From: Nemertoderma westbladi
Lineage: Eukaryota; Xenacoelomorpha; Nemertodermatida; Nemertodermatidae
DNA length: 64,000 bases
Direction: 5' to 3'
NCBI GenBank assembly: GCA_032718475.1
Contig: JAUCBJ010002578.1
Location: 1-64,000, forward strand
A program made the position numbers and the translations under genes. Below, piece by piece: positions 35,467 to 47,279 of the stretch. How positions within the stretch are numbered: position 1 is the stretch's first letter; each line of letters starts with the position of its first letter. The notes beneath the pieces were generated by a model, which saw only the letters and a list, made by a program, of their open reading frames with translations, made no database searches and was not told where the DNA came from.

Positions 35467-38400
35467 TGCACCCCGACCAACAAAGCCATTGGTGAATCTG
35501 AGGCAAGTCACTAGACTAGCCTCAGTAAACACCCTAACACTCGGGTCCCCAATGCGACAAGGTGAGCTGACTGCCTTGGCAGATAAGCTTTCTCTTAGCG
35601 CAGTGGGTGTTCAAGAGCACCGAATGCAGACTGGACAGACTGATGAGGTTCTGATTAAGGACATGGGGGGCGGTTGGCGACTCGCCCTCGCGTCAGCAGA
35701 TGATAGTGGCAATGGTGGAATTGGTCTATTGATGAATCCAACTGCACATGCAGCATTGGACAAAATAGACCAAATCTCTAACCGCATCATCCGTTGCCAC
35801 TTCTCATGTTCTGGAAGACTGGCTAAGAAGTTTCCTAAGGTGGTTCTGATTGTGTGCTACTCTCCAACTAGTGTTGCCCCTGTAGAGGAGGTGGAAAATT
35901 TCTACCACAATCTACAAGCAGCTACTGATGGAGTGGATCAGCATGCATTCTTAACATTCCTGGGAGACTTTAATGCAAGTCTGCATCAATCACCTACATC
36001 GCCCTGGGTCTATAGCAATAGTGTTAACCGAAATTCTGTCCATCTTCAGGATTTTATCTCTGGAAATGGATTGTTTTCGGCTGGAACCCAGTTCAAGAAG
36101 CGAACTGGAAAGCTATGGACTCATAGTGGACCCAGTGGTCACAAGTCCCAGATAGACCATATTCTGTTTCGTAGGAAATACAGGAGCTCTATACAAGACT
36201 GTAATGCATTTACACTTCGACCCTTCTCCAGTGATCACCGCCTTATTGTGGCCAAGGTAAGACTTAGTCTGCGTGCTAGCAGAACAACGAAATCTGCCTT
36301 GCCGCGGCATGACTGGTCCTCTCTGTTGCAACAGCCAAGTGTGAGATCCAGCTTCACACTACAGCTGAGCAACAGGTATGAGGCTCTTGCCTCTGAGGCG
36401 GCAGATCACTGTGAGGGCTATACTGCCTTTACAGAAGCAGTTAAGTTAGCAGCTGCAGAAACAGTTCCTGTATACCCTCGAAACAGGAAAAGGGCCCCCT
36501 GGACTGACAACAAAATTCAGAAGTGCCGAAATGACCTTCATAAGGCGCAGAAAGAGTCCCGACTCAAACAGACTACAGCGGCCAAGAATGCAGTTAAGGC
36601 TGCATCTAGGTCCCTGAACAGGCAGTACTCTGTTAATCTACAGGAGCTAATAAACCAACAGGTTGATGCCATCAATGATGCTGACGACAGCAGGCAATCA
36701 TCCCAGGCATGGAAATCAATCAATCTGCTTACTGGGCGGAAAAGCCAACCAACCACCAAGGTTAAGGCTGAATCACCAGCCGATCGCCTCAATGGTTGGA
36801 AAGCCCACTTTGAAAAGCTCCTCAATAATGACAGGGTATTGCCTGATAACTTTATAGAAGTAAAAGTGTCTGAGTCTGTACTCCCAGATATTCCCATTGG
36901 CGATATCTCCTTTGCAGAAGTGCAGGCTGCTGCAAAGAGCATTAAGACCAATCGTGCCAGTGGAGTAGATGGTGTTCCCCCTGAGGTCTTTAAAATACCT
37001 GAGTGTTTAAAGCTCATCTATCCCATCATAGTAGACATGTACCGAACAACAAGAGTCCCACAAGAAATGAAAACAAATAAGTTGGTGCCAGTTCCCAAGA
37101 AGGGCAACCTAACACTCTATGGTTCTTTTCGGGGAATCTCATTGATCTCGATTGCTGCAAAGCTATACAATAGGATTCTATTAAATCGCATCAGGGATCC
37201 CATTGAGAGACTGCTCCGTGGAAATCAGAATGGGTTCCGTAAAGGTCGTGGGACCATGGAGCCCATTTTGGCACTTAGAAGGATAATTGAAGAATTATCA
37301 AAAAAGAAAGACAGGCATCTGGCTGTTATCTTTGTTGACTTCTTCAAGGCCTTTGATTCAGTCTCTCGTTCACGTATGTTCAGCATACTTTCATTATATG
37401 GGATTCCTGATGAAATTATTGCAGCAATCAGATCAGTATACGATGGTTCGACAACATTTGTGTCTACTGTTGACGGTGACACAGAACCATTTGAAGTGTT
37501 ATGGGGCGTCCTCCAAGGAGACACACTTGCACCATTCTTGTTCATTATTGTGGTTGACTATGTTCTACGCATGTCCTTAGATCATCATAATGATGATGGG
37601 GTGATGATAACTCCACCTACTGGCTCCAGAAGTCGAGGAAATCCTGCCAAGTACCTAACTGATCTAGACTTTGCTGATGACTTAGGAGTACTCTCAGAAT
37701 CATTAGAGGGAGCCCAACGGCTCCTCAGCTCATTAGAACATGCTGCTTCTAGTGTTGGTCTTTTTATTAACTCCAGAAAGACCAAAATTCTGACCGTTAA
37801 CTTTGAAAGTCCTCAGCAAGTCTCTGATCGGATGAGCATAAGCTCAAAGGATGGTATGCTTGAGCATGTGGACGACTTCTGTTACCTGGGATCATGGATC
37901 CGGAAGTCAGGTGAGGACCTTCGAATACGTAAGGGAAAGGCATGGGCAGCCTTGAATAGGCTTTCCAGGATTTGGAAGTCACCGAGAATTAATCGGAAAC
38001 TTAAGGTCCGATTATTTAGAGCAGCAGTAGTTCCAGTACTCCTCTATGGGAGTCCATGCTGGGCTCTAACTGCTGAGGACACCAAATCTCTGGATGGCAC
38101 ATTCACAAGAATGCTACGCCGGGTTCATTGTGTCAAGTACAATGCACACATCTCCAACCAGACACTATATAACATTGGAGGTGTCTCATTGGTTCCCCCA
38201 AGCTTGACACTAGAACAAAACCGCCTCCGCTTTGCAGGACATTGCTTTCGCCGTGAGGACCAGCCAGTGCATAATCTTGTACTTTGGCAGCCTCATGGAG
38301 TGAATAAGCATGGTGGACAGCCCATGACTTTCTTGAGACGCATCTTAAAGGACACTGGCCTTAAAGATGCGGATGATCTAGCAAATGTCATGGGTGATAG

Positions 38401-38491
38401 GGAGTTGTGGCGGTGCAATTTTGTTGACAAGCCGGCACAGCATTCTTAAAAATGCAGCTGCAATGCAGCATGCCGATCCTAGTAGTAGTAG
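35467..38491 (+). mobile_element. APE-type LINE (RTE-like), near full-length
   Basis: Bounded by identical 39-bp duplications (35428-35466, 38492-38530). The body holds one ORF with endonuclease and RT and ends in a short (TAG)n tail (38480-38491), typical of LINE clades that use simple-repeat tails rather than poly(A). There is almost no 5' UTR, so slight 5' truncation is likely. Confidence 0.9.
35489..38449 (+). CDS. LINE endonuclease-reverse transcriptase, intact frame
   Basis: About 986 codons without interruption. The frame is open to the left end of the element; no ATG precedes the conserved RLASVN motif and the first ATG in frame is about 21 codons in, so the natural start may be lost. 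APE-type endonuclease (residues about 1-260): N in ASVNT, E in VQEHRM, YSPTS, GDFNASL, and SSDHRLIVA. RT (about 490-760): KGNLTLYGSFRGISL, NGFRKGRG, FVDFFKAFDS, GVLQGDTLAPFLF and catalytic DFADDLGVLSE. The C-terminal region has YLGSWI, VLLYGSPCW, RRVHC and RLRFAGHCFRRED. The layout matches RTE-related LINEs, though RTE versus Proto2-like assignment is uncertain. It nicks target DNA and copies its own RNA there. All endonuclease and RT catalytic motifs are present. Confidence 0.88.
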   Translation: MVNLRQVTRLASVNTLTLGSPMRQGELTALADKLSLSAVGVQEHRMQTGQTDEVLIKDMGGGWRLALASADDSGNGGIGLLMNPTAHAALDKIDQISNRIIRCHFSCSGRLAKKFPKVVLIVCYSPTSVAPVEEVENFYHNLQAATDGVDQHAFLTFLGDFNASLHQSPTSPWVYSNSVNRNSVHLQDFISGNGLFSAGTQFKKRTGKLWTHSGPSGHKSQIDHILFRRKYRSSIQDCNAFTLRPFSSDHRLIVAKVRLSLRASRTTKSALPRHDWSSLLQQPSVRSSFTLQLSNRYEALASEAADHCEGYTAFTEAVKLAAAETVPVYPRNRKRAPWTDNKIQKCRNDLHKAQKESRLKQTTAAKNAVKAASRSLNRQYSVNLQELINQQVDAINDADDSRQSSQAWKSINLLTGRKSQPTTKVKAESPADRLNGWKAHFEKLLNNDRVLPDNFIEVKVSESVLPDIPIGDISFAEVQAAAKSIKTNRASGVDGVPPEVFKIPECLKLIYPIIVDMYRTTRVPQEMKTNKLVPVPKKGNLTLYGSFRGISLISIAAKLYNRILLNRIRDPIERLLRGNQNGFRKGRGTMEPILALRRIIEELSKKKDRHLAVIFVDFFKAFDSVSRSRMFSILSLYGIPDEIIAAIRSVYDGSTTFVSTVDGDTEPFEVLWGVLQGDTLAPFLFIIVVDYVLRMSLDHHNDDGVMITPPTGSRSRGNPAKYLTDLDFADDLGVLSESLEGAQRLLSSLEHAASSVGLFINSRKTKILTVNFESPQQVSDRMSISSKDGMLEHVDDFCYLGSWIRKSGEDLRIRKGKAWAALNRLSRIWKSPRINRKLKVRLFRAAVVPVLLYGSPCWALTAEDTKSLDGTFTRMLRRVHCVKYNAHISNQTLYNIGGVSLVPPSLTLEQNRLRFAGHCFRREDQPVHNLVLWQPHGVNKHGGQPMTFLRRILKDTGLKDADDLANVMGDRELWRCNFVDKPAQHS

Positions 38492-38530
38492 TCATGGTGT
38501 AATTTGTGCAGTTTCTATCACTTATAATGT

Positions 38531-38816
38531 ATGAATAATCATTTCGTAATGTTAAACTTTTGGAGAAAAAAAACGACATACAATATGTACTTGTTGCAAA
38601 GTACTTCTCAGTGTTCTGATCCTCGTGGCTTTATTTTCACTCACTCACTAACGTTCGTTCGTGTAACAAAGTCACTCTGGTCATCTATTAAATATCCCTT
38701 AGAACATATATCTCTAGAACATTAGTAGATATATTTTTTTATGGTAGCTAGTGTTATTTTTAATAGATAGTATTTTTTGAAATTTTAAAAAGACGGTATT
38801 TTTTTTTTGTTATTGG
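38531..38816 (+). repeat. Repeat flank shared with 40411-40590 and 18880-19000
   Basis: 38531-38690 matches 40430-40590 (tacttgttgcaaagtact, gtgttctgatcctcgtggc, actcactaacgttcg). 38720-38816 matches 18915-19010 in FB2. It forms the host repeat for two later insertions. Confidence 0.65.
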
Positions 38817-38820
38817 TTAA

Positions 38821-39948
38821 CCCTCTCAGTCCCGGCATATTTTCCTACCCCATTAGTCCCGGGGGGGGGGGGGGGGGGGGGGTTTCATATGAACAAGTAG
38901 CACAATTACCAGCACTTTTCGTGCAACATGCGGGGTGCAAAAAAGAACAATTTCACGCATCCGAGTAAGTCCAAAACATAATTCATTGTAATCAGCACCC
39001 AAAAATACCCCATATTACATAAAGTTTATGTTGATTTGATGTTGTTACAAAATGAAATTTTTTCATTACCAGCACTTTTCGTGCAACATGCAGGGTGCAA
39101 AAAAGAACAATTACACACATCCGAGTAAGTCCAAAACATAATTCATTGTAATCAGCACCCAAAAATACCCCATATTACATAAAGTTTATGTTGATTTGAT
39201 GTTGTTACAAAATGAAATTTTTTCATTACCAGCACTTTTCGTGCAACATGCAGGGTGCAAAAAAGTACAATTTCACACATCCGAGTAAGTCCAAAACATG
39301 TTTCATTGTAATCAGCACCCAAAAATACCCCTTCTTACATAAAATTTATGTCGATTTGATGTTGTTACAAAATGAAATTTTTTCATTACCAGCACTTTTC
39401 GTGCAACATGCAGGGTGCAAAAAAGTACAATTTCACACATCCGAGTAAGTCCAAAACATGTTTCATTGTAATCAGCACCCAAAAATACCCCTTCTTACAT
39501 AAAATTTATGTCGATTTGATGTTGTTACAAAATGAAATTTTTTCATTACCAGCACTTTTCGTGCAACATGCTGGGTGCAAAAAATAACAATTTCACACAT
39601 CCGAGTAAGTCCAAAACATAATTCATTGTAATCAGCACCCCAAAAAACCTTATTAGGCAGTCAAGTTATAGTTATATTAGTTATATTAGTTACATTAGTT
39701 ATAGATATCTTAAATCTAAAAAAATTTTGATTTTTTTTCAGACACTATGAAAAAAAGGGGGGCACCCACCGAAAAGTAGCAATCCGTTGAAAATAAAAAT
39801 AGTGCCAAAAGGTGCGCCGATAAAAGTTAGGAAAAGTCAAGAAATTTGCGTATCTCATTTTTAGTGCTTCTATGTTTGTAATCGATTTTTGATAGGGGGG
39901 GGGGGGGGGGGGGGGGGGTTCATATGAACCCCCCCGGGACTGAAATGG
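38821..39948 (+). mobile_element. TTAA-flanked MITE (piggyBac-type target) carrying a tandem array
   Basis: TTAA at 38817-38820 and 39949-39952; terminal inverted repeats CCCTCTCAGTCCCGG and CCGGGACTGAAATGG. Poly-G runs flank the inside of both ends with gtttcatatgaac next to them. No transposase. The uninterrupted sequence is visible at about 19000-19040 (ttggttaagtgttcgtgaac), where one TTAA stands in place of the element. Confidence 0.85.
38903..39650 (+). repeat. 160-bp tandem array inside the MITE (5 copies)
   Basis: Five copies of a 160-161-bp unit starting attaccagcacttttcgtg at about 38904, 39065, 39225, 39385 and 39545. Copies 3 and 4 are the closest pair. Each unit contains a gcacttttcgtgcaacatgc segment. 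No coding function is evident. Confidence 0.92.
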
Positions 39949-39952
39949 TTAA

Positions 39953-42159
39953 GTGTTTGTTTGTGAACATTACAAGATATTATTTATCAAGGTAGCTACT
40001 GGTTTTTTTTTTTACTAAAAAAGTATTTTTTTAAATTATAAAAACAAAATGTGAGAACATTGATATTTCAGAACTAAGCCTAAATAGCAATACTAGCTAT
40101 TGTTCTAGAACAAATTTTTTTTCCCAAATGGATTCATGAAGTGTTGGGGAACAACATCCAATAGAAAAAACGGCCAAAAATGGATATGCAAAAAATCTGG
40201 GTGGTGGTGGGGGGGGGGGGGGGGGGGGGGGTAAAGTAAAAAAGTGCATTACCTACCGGTAGGCGGGATATAGTTATTAATAACCAGTAGGGCCTAGCTA
40301 TATTATTATAACATGGCTCCAAAGGCCACCATAAATATAAGCTAACTTATTTATAACATAATTTATGTCATTTTTCATTTATTTATACGGCAACTACCGG
40401 TAATATAATTTTCACAGTTTCTATCACTTATGTACAATCATCATTTGGTAATGTTAAAATTTTGGAATTTAACTACTTACGTACTTGTTGCAAAGTACTT
40501 TTCAGTGTTCTGATCCTCGTGGCTTTATTTTCACTCACTCACTAACGTTCGTTCGTGTAACAAAACCACTCGGATCATCACACTGTATAGTGCTCCTTTA
40601 CACACAAGTATATAAATAGGCCTAGTTAAAACACGATAAACTAGTCATTTAAGCAGCGGTAGTGTTCTGACTGGGAATAATAAAAAGTTACATTTCTGCA
40701 TAGTAAAAACTATATTTTGACATCTGCCTATATTTTGTATAAAAACTAGCTAGTGAAAAATTACGAGGTACTGTGACTATCAAATACAATTACTAGCTAC
40801 CATGATTCATAAATTATTCCAGGCAAATATATAATTGAGAATTTATATTACATCTTAAATTTTTTATACTAGCTAATAAATAGCACTACAGTAGCTAACA
40901 CAAAATAAAAATTAGTAGCTACCACCTTAATGTCAGAAGGTCAAATATTTTCCCTAGAACAAAAAACCTCATAATATACCGGTAATAAAAGTCATTTTTC
41001 AAGAAAAATCTTGGTCAAAATTGTTTTCAATTTTTCAATTATAATTTTTTTTCACTACCGGTACCAGTCAGCCAGTAGCTAATAAAAAGTAGGACTACGA
41101 CAGTAGCTAACACAAAATATAATTTACTAACTACCATCTTACTGGCAGAAGGTTAAATATTTGTTCTAGAACAAAAAACCTCATGATATAAGCCATTTAT
41201 GAAAAAAATTGGTTAAAAAGTGGGTAGTACCCACTTTTTAACCATTTTTTTTTCATACCGGTAATGTAATGCCTCCTCAGTATCTGTATAGGCCCTATAT
41301 TTCGCTTTCTTAAAATCCTGCTAAATTCAGAAATTGCCGTCAGTTTTAGTTATAGGTCCAATCATACACTCTAACACTTCACTACTTCAAATCGCTACAG
41401 CCAATAGGCCTATCAATCAGAAGTTGTTAGACCTATGTATTGCGTACCGGTATTTCAGTTATTAACCACCGATAAAAGTTATAAAATAATAATAACGGCT
41501 TTATTCTATAGCTAAGAGATGCTATGGTACCGGTAACAGTTTTAAACGTAAATAAAAAAACGGCAGAATTATAGTAAAGCCAGTGTTTAATTATAATTAT
41601 AGGCCTAATTAATTACCGGTACCGCTTAGGCCTGAAGCACCGCTAGCATTAAGTTGTTCTTATTATAAAATTGTTTGAGCAAAAAATTAGATTGCTAGAG
41701 CTGCCACCGGTATCCGTTTATTCAAACTGTAAATCGAAAGATTAACGGAGATTCTATCTTAACAGTAGTCTATATCTGTGTATGTTTAAACTGGTAACGT
41801 AATTGATGGTACAATGTCTGAATTTAACTACAGCTGTACCGAACTCGTACCCGTATCACAAACTGAAAGTAAAGGTTACCGGTAGCTGCTACTGCAATGG
41901 ATAGGCCTACCGTAGTTATTGTTACTGGGACCCATAAAGACATTCTCAAAATGTAACCACTACCAATTGAATCCAATGAAAATTCTCGAATACATAATAG
42001 TACCTAAGAGGAAGCAATATAATATTAATGTGGGGCAGGCCACGAAGTTGAAGGAACGTTAGCGAACTGACACTGTCAGGGGGTGAGTCAATAATGGCAA
42101 ATAGTTGTTGTAGTCGTCTACATTACGGCCTACCGTACCATTTTGACATCAATATCTTG
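39953..42159. other. AT-rich repeat-derived DNA, no gene
   Basis: 39953-40090 continues the FB2-like host repeat after the MITE. 40209-40231 is a poly-G run. 40411-40590 duplicates 38510-38690. Scattered GTTCTAGAAC (40101, 41162) and accggt motifs. No ORF with recognisable motifs. Confidence 0.45.
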
Positions 42160-42420
42160 TCGGATTTAGAGATAGATAGATAGATTTATTTCTACATTAT
42201 GTAAAAACAATAACAAATACACCAAACAATGTACCGGTATAAAGGTATTGTTCAACATAACATATAGGATTACCCCTAAAGCTTTGCAGCTTATTTCCAA
42301 GGGGGTCCTTTATGTTACTTGGTTACAAATACAATATTACACTACGCTAACCTAAAACCAATATAAAACGTAATTATACTATGTACATGCGTACAACTTT
42401 ACCGAGAGCGTGACAATGTA
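42160..42420 (-). repeat. LINE 3'-end fragment with TCTA tail
   Basis: On the minus strand, ccccttggaaataagctgc, then a gggtaatcctatatg block, then aaataaatctatctatctatc. A 3' UTR with an AATAAA and short tetranucleotide tail is usual for 3' ends of several LINE clades. No coding part is present, so the clade is not assigned. Confidence 0.45.
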
Positions 42421-43639
42421 CGACTCAACGATAAAGATGTAATGTACAGAACAATTTATTATAAAACGTAATTACAGTATAAATAGTAAATAATTAATAA
42501 ACTAATAACTTACTGTAGGACTATTGTACCTATTTATACATTGCACACGGAGGTGAGATTTAACTCCGACTGATTTAAATAAGTTGCGTTGAAAATTTTC
42601 CGCTTGTCTGCCGCTAGTGGGCCAAATGTTTAAAATTGTTAACCTTCCCCATTTCATTAATGTTAATATGTTTAAGCTGAATCTTGCAACATATGTACCA
42701 CTACCACACGCCGCGTATTTTTGAGGGTGGTGATTAATCTGCAGTTCTCCAGTCTGACGCTAGATGGCGAAGTCTCAAAAACTGAAAACATTCCACCCTT
42801 TCCTTGGTTTTACTGTTTTACTATAAAGTAATTGAAAATACCATGATTTATAGCAGTTTACATAATCCCAAATCAGCAGCTTGTTGACCATAGACCAAAG
42901 GTCCGATTATACGCCCTACATCCGTTCTATACGGAACGCATACACCCGATAAAGCTTATCCAGAGGTACCACCCAGCGGACCTGGTGACTCGATCGGCAG
43001 TGTACGATGGTAAACCCCCGAAGAAATATTATATATAAAAATTTATATAAATATATAGATAGTGGCTTTGCAGCAAGTTGTTGTAGCTTGACATATCGAA
43101 TTTGCGTGGGCCTTAAAGTTGGAAATCAAAACAAATATATTATACAATTGACTTTATGTAATTGATGTTTTATTGAAATTGTAATTAATTAAATGTTATA
43201 TGTAATATACCACAAAATCCCAAAAAACTCTTAGTGAATGAAAGTCATGGAAACCGCCTCCTACTCACACCAGAGACCCTCCAGGGTACTGGTGACTGGA
43301 GTAGGTCTAGTCACCACCTCCTAAACCAGACTTCTGACAGGATCTGAGTGACTCGTTAGAAGACTCAAATACAAATGATGACTCATCCTCCGAACTTATA
43401 GTCAATATAGTTACAATGACGGCTAATGAAACACGTGGTATTCTTATTTTGACCGTTAAATTTTAGCGAAACTAAAAGTTTGTTCAGTTCAAGCCCCGTG
43501 TGCAATTCTACCATATAACCAAGTTATACTCTTCCAATTGTTCATGGCCACCGACCAGCCCGCCCACCATCCGATATTCTAACATTGCGCATATGGCGTC
43601 TTGATAGAATTTAAGCATTCAATAATTTTTAACTATTTT
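42421..43639. other. Non-coding, nothing recognised
   Basis: A moderately GC-rich stretch at 42885-43015 has no visible RNA structure or coding frame that I recognise. Confidence 0.35.
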
Positions 43640-44245
43640 CGTTTCAGATAAGGACATACGTCCGAGAATAGACCTTTGAATCAAACCCCAACTGAGGAAA
43701 TTCCATACTCCTCAGACAACGACGACATCAACCACTTGTATGATGAGGAAAACACCATCAATCTTCTCACTGAGAACCAAACTTGGTTAAACCAAGTCAA
43801 CCTATGCCATTTTATCAATCAACCTGGCGAACAATTTACCTATAGCGATGAATTAAACGAAGTGATAGATCGATACAATAACAAAATCCGCGATGAACAC
43901 GCCCTATGATTCTTTACTCAAGAAGCCGTAGAGCCTAATTCCTACGACAAAGCCTTGTCTGTCGAGGAAGAGAGAGCCAAGCAGATTCAGGAAACGACTA
44001 CACGTTATCTGAAGGTCGCTATGAGATTGGTCTTCCGTTTCGACGGCGAGAACCCAGATTCGTAAATAACAGACCTTTAGCGGAAAAGAGAATCTCACAA
44101 CTACATCAGCGTCTGACGGTTAACGTTCAAGCCAGGGAAATGAATAAAACCCAGCTGAAGAAATTTATTGATAAGGGATACGCGGAGCGAGTTCCGGATC
44201 CCAAACACCCATAACGGAGAGAACGTATTATCTAACACATCAGTA
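43640..44245 (+). pseudogene. BEL/Pao pol fragment (post-protease to RT start), E family
   Basis: PYSSDNDDI near 43705 is the same peptide as in element E pol (about 49520). It is followed by a linker and then, across at least two frameshifts, by VEEERAKQIQETT, GRYEIGLPFR, LAEKRISQLHQRL, KKFIDKGYAERVPDP and TERTYYL, the N-terminal RT region. It ends near 44245. The strand is opposite to element E, so this is a separate, older fragment showing what E has lost. Confidence 0.75.
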
Positions 44246-44469
44246 GTATGATAAACAACTTAAATGAAACAGCGTCTGCCATAGTCTACCATGTTAAAGA
44301 ATTTGCCGAACGGCTCTTGCCCCGCCTACTTACTATGATTACCATTGTGCCACCCCGCCCACTTACTATGGTTACCATTGTGCATATGTAACATATGTCA
44401 CCACTGTGTATATGTGACATATGTGGTATAAGGCCAGCCCGCAGACGGAAGTAATTTAATTAATTCGTG

Positions 44470-44474
44470 TCTAC
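44470..44474 (+). repeat. Target-site duplication of element E (left)
   Basis: tctac, identical to 57520-57524; 5 bp is a usual BEL/Pao duplication length. Confidence 0.85.
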
Positions 44475-45633
44475 TGTTTGCGCTTTTAAGACCTTTGACA
44501 GTTTAACCTGCCAAAATTAGAATGTCTTTTGGATGATAGATAGTCTTTAGCCTATGACGAGTATTTGATACACTACATTAGCCGAAGCCAGTCTATGCGC
44601 AATCATTCACCCGTTGGATATACCCGGGAGACTGAGTTCGGAGCTTAATGATTGATGGTGTAAGCCTACTGTATTATTCGACTGATCGTAATATATAATC
44701 TCTGACAAATATTATTCACTTTCGGGAAATATTAACAGTTCCTTTAGGACGTGGCGCTCTAAATATGTAAACAGAGTTATGACTTAAACTAGACGCAACG
44801 AAAAGGCTATAGATTCACGTATATGGCGCATTCTTTAGGAGATGCTTTGTTATCAGTTACACTCATACACAATGCTGCACAATACTGCACACTGATCTGC
44901 CGACCTTCACTAAATTTGGTCACGTATAAAGAGAGCAACAGACAATTTATGTTGGGCATATGAAATAGCATTAGATTCACTGCAAACCACTTAACATAGG
45001 TCGCAATCGTTTATCTGTAACCGGTCTCTCTAACCTTTAGTATATCAAGAAGGTGGGGTGTCTGACTATTGATCAGTATTCCGATATAATATTTCATCAG
45101 CAAATATAACGAATAACCGACATTAAAAGCAGTAATATTAATGTATAAATGATTATTAAGTGAATGAGTTAACTTGTGATAACAGATATACGTTCTATAA
45201 TTAAGCCTACTAATGTAAGACTAAAGACTGAAAACACGGAGGTGCCAAAAGCCGGTGTTCTTAGGCTCTGGGCAAAAACATAAACACTGAACTACTGAGT
45301 TCTGTATACACCTCCAACACAGAGACAAAAAACGCTCTGATTGGTCAACCGAACAACGAGAGAACAAAGAAACAAAGAAACGTCGACGTGGCAATATCAG
45401 CTGTTAGCCGTCGTCATGGTAGCGACACTGTTTTCAAGAGTATCCAGCTTATCGCGTCACGAGATTGCGGATTATGTCCTCTAAAGTACAAATACAGTAC
45501 AAATACAGAAGAAATGACTTTTATGTCCTCTAAAACACCAGTACAGCAAGGACACGGCCCTTTTATGCCTGTCAAACCAACTACAGAGTACTTTAAGGGA
45601 AAATAACCGGTTAATGACGCAAAAGCTTTTACA
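44475..45633 (-). repeat. 3' LTR of BEL/Pao element E
   Basis: 1159 bp, TGTTTGCGC to TTTTACA on the plus strand. Same length as 56361-57519, with two C/T differences seen (44719 versus 56605; 44880 versus 56766). Read on the minus strand it starts TGTAAAAGC directly after the purine-rich GGGAGCGG at 45634-45641, the polypurine tract. Confidence 0.92.
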
Positions 45634-45717
45634 CCGCTCCCAGAAAATGGGATTTAAGTCTATAAAATATAACAAATCACAGTTTCTAAAATATAAAAAT
45701 ACTCTAAACAGTTAGTC

Positions 45718-47233
45718 TTTCTTACGCGGACGGCGTTTACGCAGTTTTTTGAGGCTAGTAAGAGTCCTTTTCTCTTTGGGGCGAGCCACTTTACTAGGAG
45801 GGCTGTAACTCCTGGGTGAAGGGTGCAATATGATTGCATCAGAAGGTGTAGGATTATGGTCGGGGTATCCGTCGTTTCGATATGCTTCTCCTCGAGCTGA
45901 TTTTCCTCCGCTCGTAGCTGGATACGTTCATCCAAAAACTCTCGCAGAGAATGGGTTGTCTAAGTTCGATATCTTCTTAGAGATTCTGGATTTCACAATC
46001 GAACTGAGATAAAGACAATTCGTTTATCGCTTGGACTTGCTGTTACAACTTACGTTTATCTGAACAAACGCAGGTTTCCTTTCTGATCTTTGTAGAATAG
46101 CGTTTAACTCGTTTGGTACAACGTTCTCCGCCACTTTGGTGACAGGTTATATCGTGTTAAGCCGGGACGATGGTAAGGGTTAAACGGCGATATTAAATGT
46201 CCGCGTCCCAATCCGGCTAGGTAGAATGGGCTAATATCTAGGAAGCCCACAACTGGGGTGCCACCGACTAATTGTTCAGGTAACACTAGATCTTTGAGCA
46301 GTGAGTACAACTCGGGAGGATCCGTCATACTAATAGGATCAAGAGTCTGAAGTCTCACTAGGGAATGAGGAGTTCTGATCGAGTATTCCGAAACTCTGAT
46401 CATTGGTTTATTTAAGGATCGTCTGAGTCGAACGAGCGTAGGTGATACATCGAACAAGTTTCGCTCGAAACTCCCGTAAGTATAGCGAGTAAAACCGTGT
46501 TTAAAGCAACGTCTCCGCGGATGTTTATGTCTTTCCGTTTGTTGGTTGGGTCTTGGGCATTCATCGCAATAATACCAAAAACGCACGTCTTGTAGGGGAA
46601 ACGCGAGTGATCTTTCTCCAGCTTACAATATTCGAAGCTACGTTCGAAGCTATCCAGTACAACAGGTAGCGATCGATAGGCGGTAAGATACATCATAGTG
46701 TAATAGAGCCGTTTGAGTTCTACCATGCGGTCATGATGTATACCTTGAGGATATCGAGTTTCTAGATTCTGTTGACTGTTAATATCGAGATAGGTTTCTC
46801 TCAAGAATTCCAGGTATTTGGTGGAGTCGCTGCATTTATCCGGCTCTTCGACATCTGCACTTTCGAGTCGGTTTCGAATAGAATTTTCGTGTTCGAGTCT
46901 CAATTTATCGTTCCGCTTCCGCTGGGTATGATATTTAAATAAAACCATTTCCCTTTCGGTGTCTATATCATTCGTATCGTGTAGGTCGATAGGATGACCA
47001 GTAGTTAAGAAGTTCATATATATACCATTACGATGCGTATAGCGAGCGGTGAATTTTCTACAGTCCAATTCACGCGTAAGTTGCTCCGGGGACATCGGCG
47101 GTTCGATATAACGACCATCATCCTCCGTAGTAGTTGGACCAGCGTCGCCGCGTATCAAGCTATCAACAAACGCTTGTAAAGGTAGAGTATATCTTTCCCT
47201 GATACCAAGATCATCTTCTATCAACTCAATCAT
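45718..47233 (-). pseudogene. Element E third gene (ORF3), unrecognised
   Basis: ATG at 47233. The first frame (47233 to about 46590) encodes about 215 residues, mostly charged and helical (DTEREMVLFKYHTQRKRND, LKRLYYTMMYLTAYRSLP). A one-base shift in the T run near 46575 moves the likely coding frame to one with a possible zinc module, YYCDECPRP...RHKHPRRRCFKHG, and then RYTYGSFERNLFDVSPTLVRLRR, which ends at 46104. Further down the same strand, in changing frames with stops, come a coiled-coil piece (FLDERIQLRAEENQLEEKH, about 45890-45935) and a very basic end LKKLRKRRPRKKD (stop near 45718) that looks like a nuclear or nucleic-acid-binding tail. No signal peptide or membrane segment, so it does not look like an envelope gene. 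No family was recognised. Whether the tail belongs to the same protein is inference. Confidence 0.45.
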
Positions 47234-47279
47234 ACCTGCTATATAAGTTTATCCATATTATAATGAGTTTATATTTAGG

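Noticed and set aside
42885-43015. GC-rich stretch as 5S rRNA or other structured RNA
   Set aside because: No 5S internal promoter boxes or convincing pairing could be found.
45388-45606. Plus-strand 72-codon ORF, repeated at 57274-57492, as a conserved small gene
   Set aside because: Both copies lie at the same place in the LTRs of element E and are identical because the LTRs are; the solo LTR at 57922-59069 does not keep the frame.
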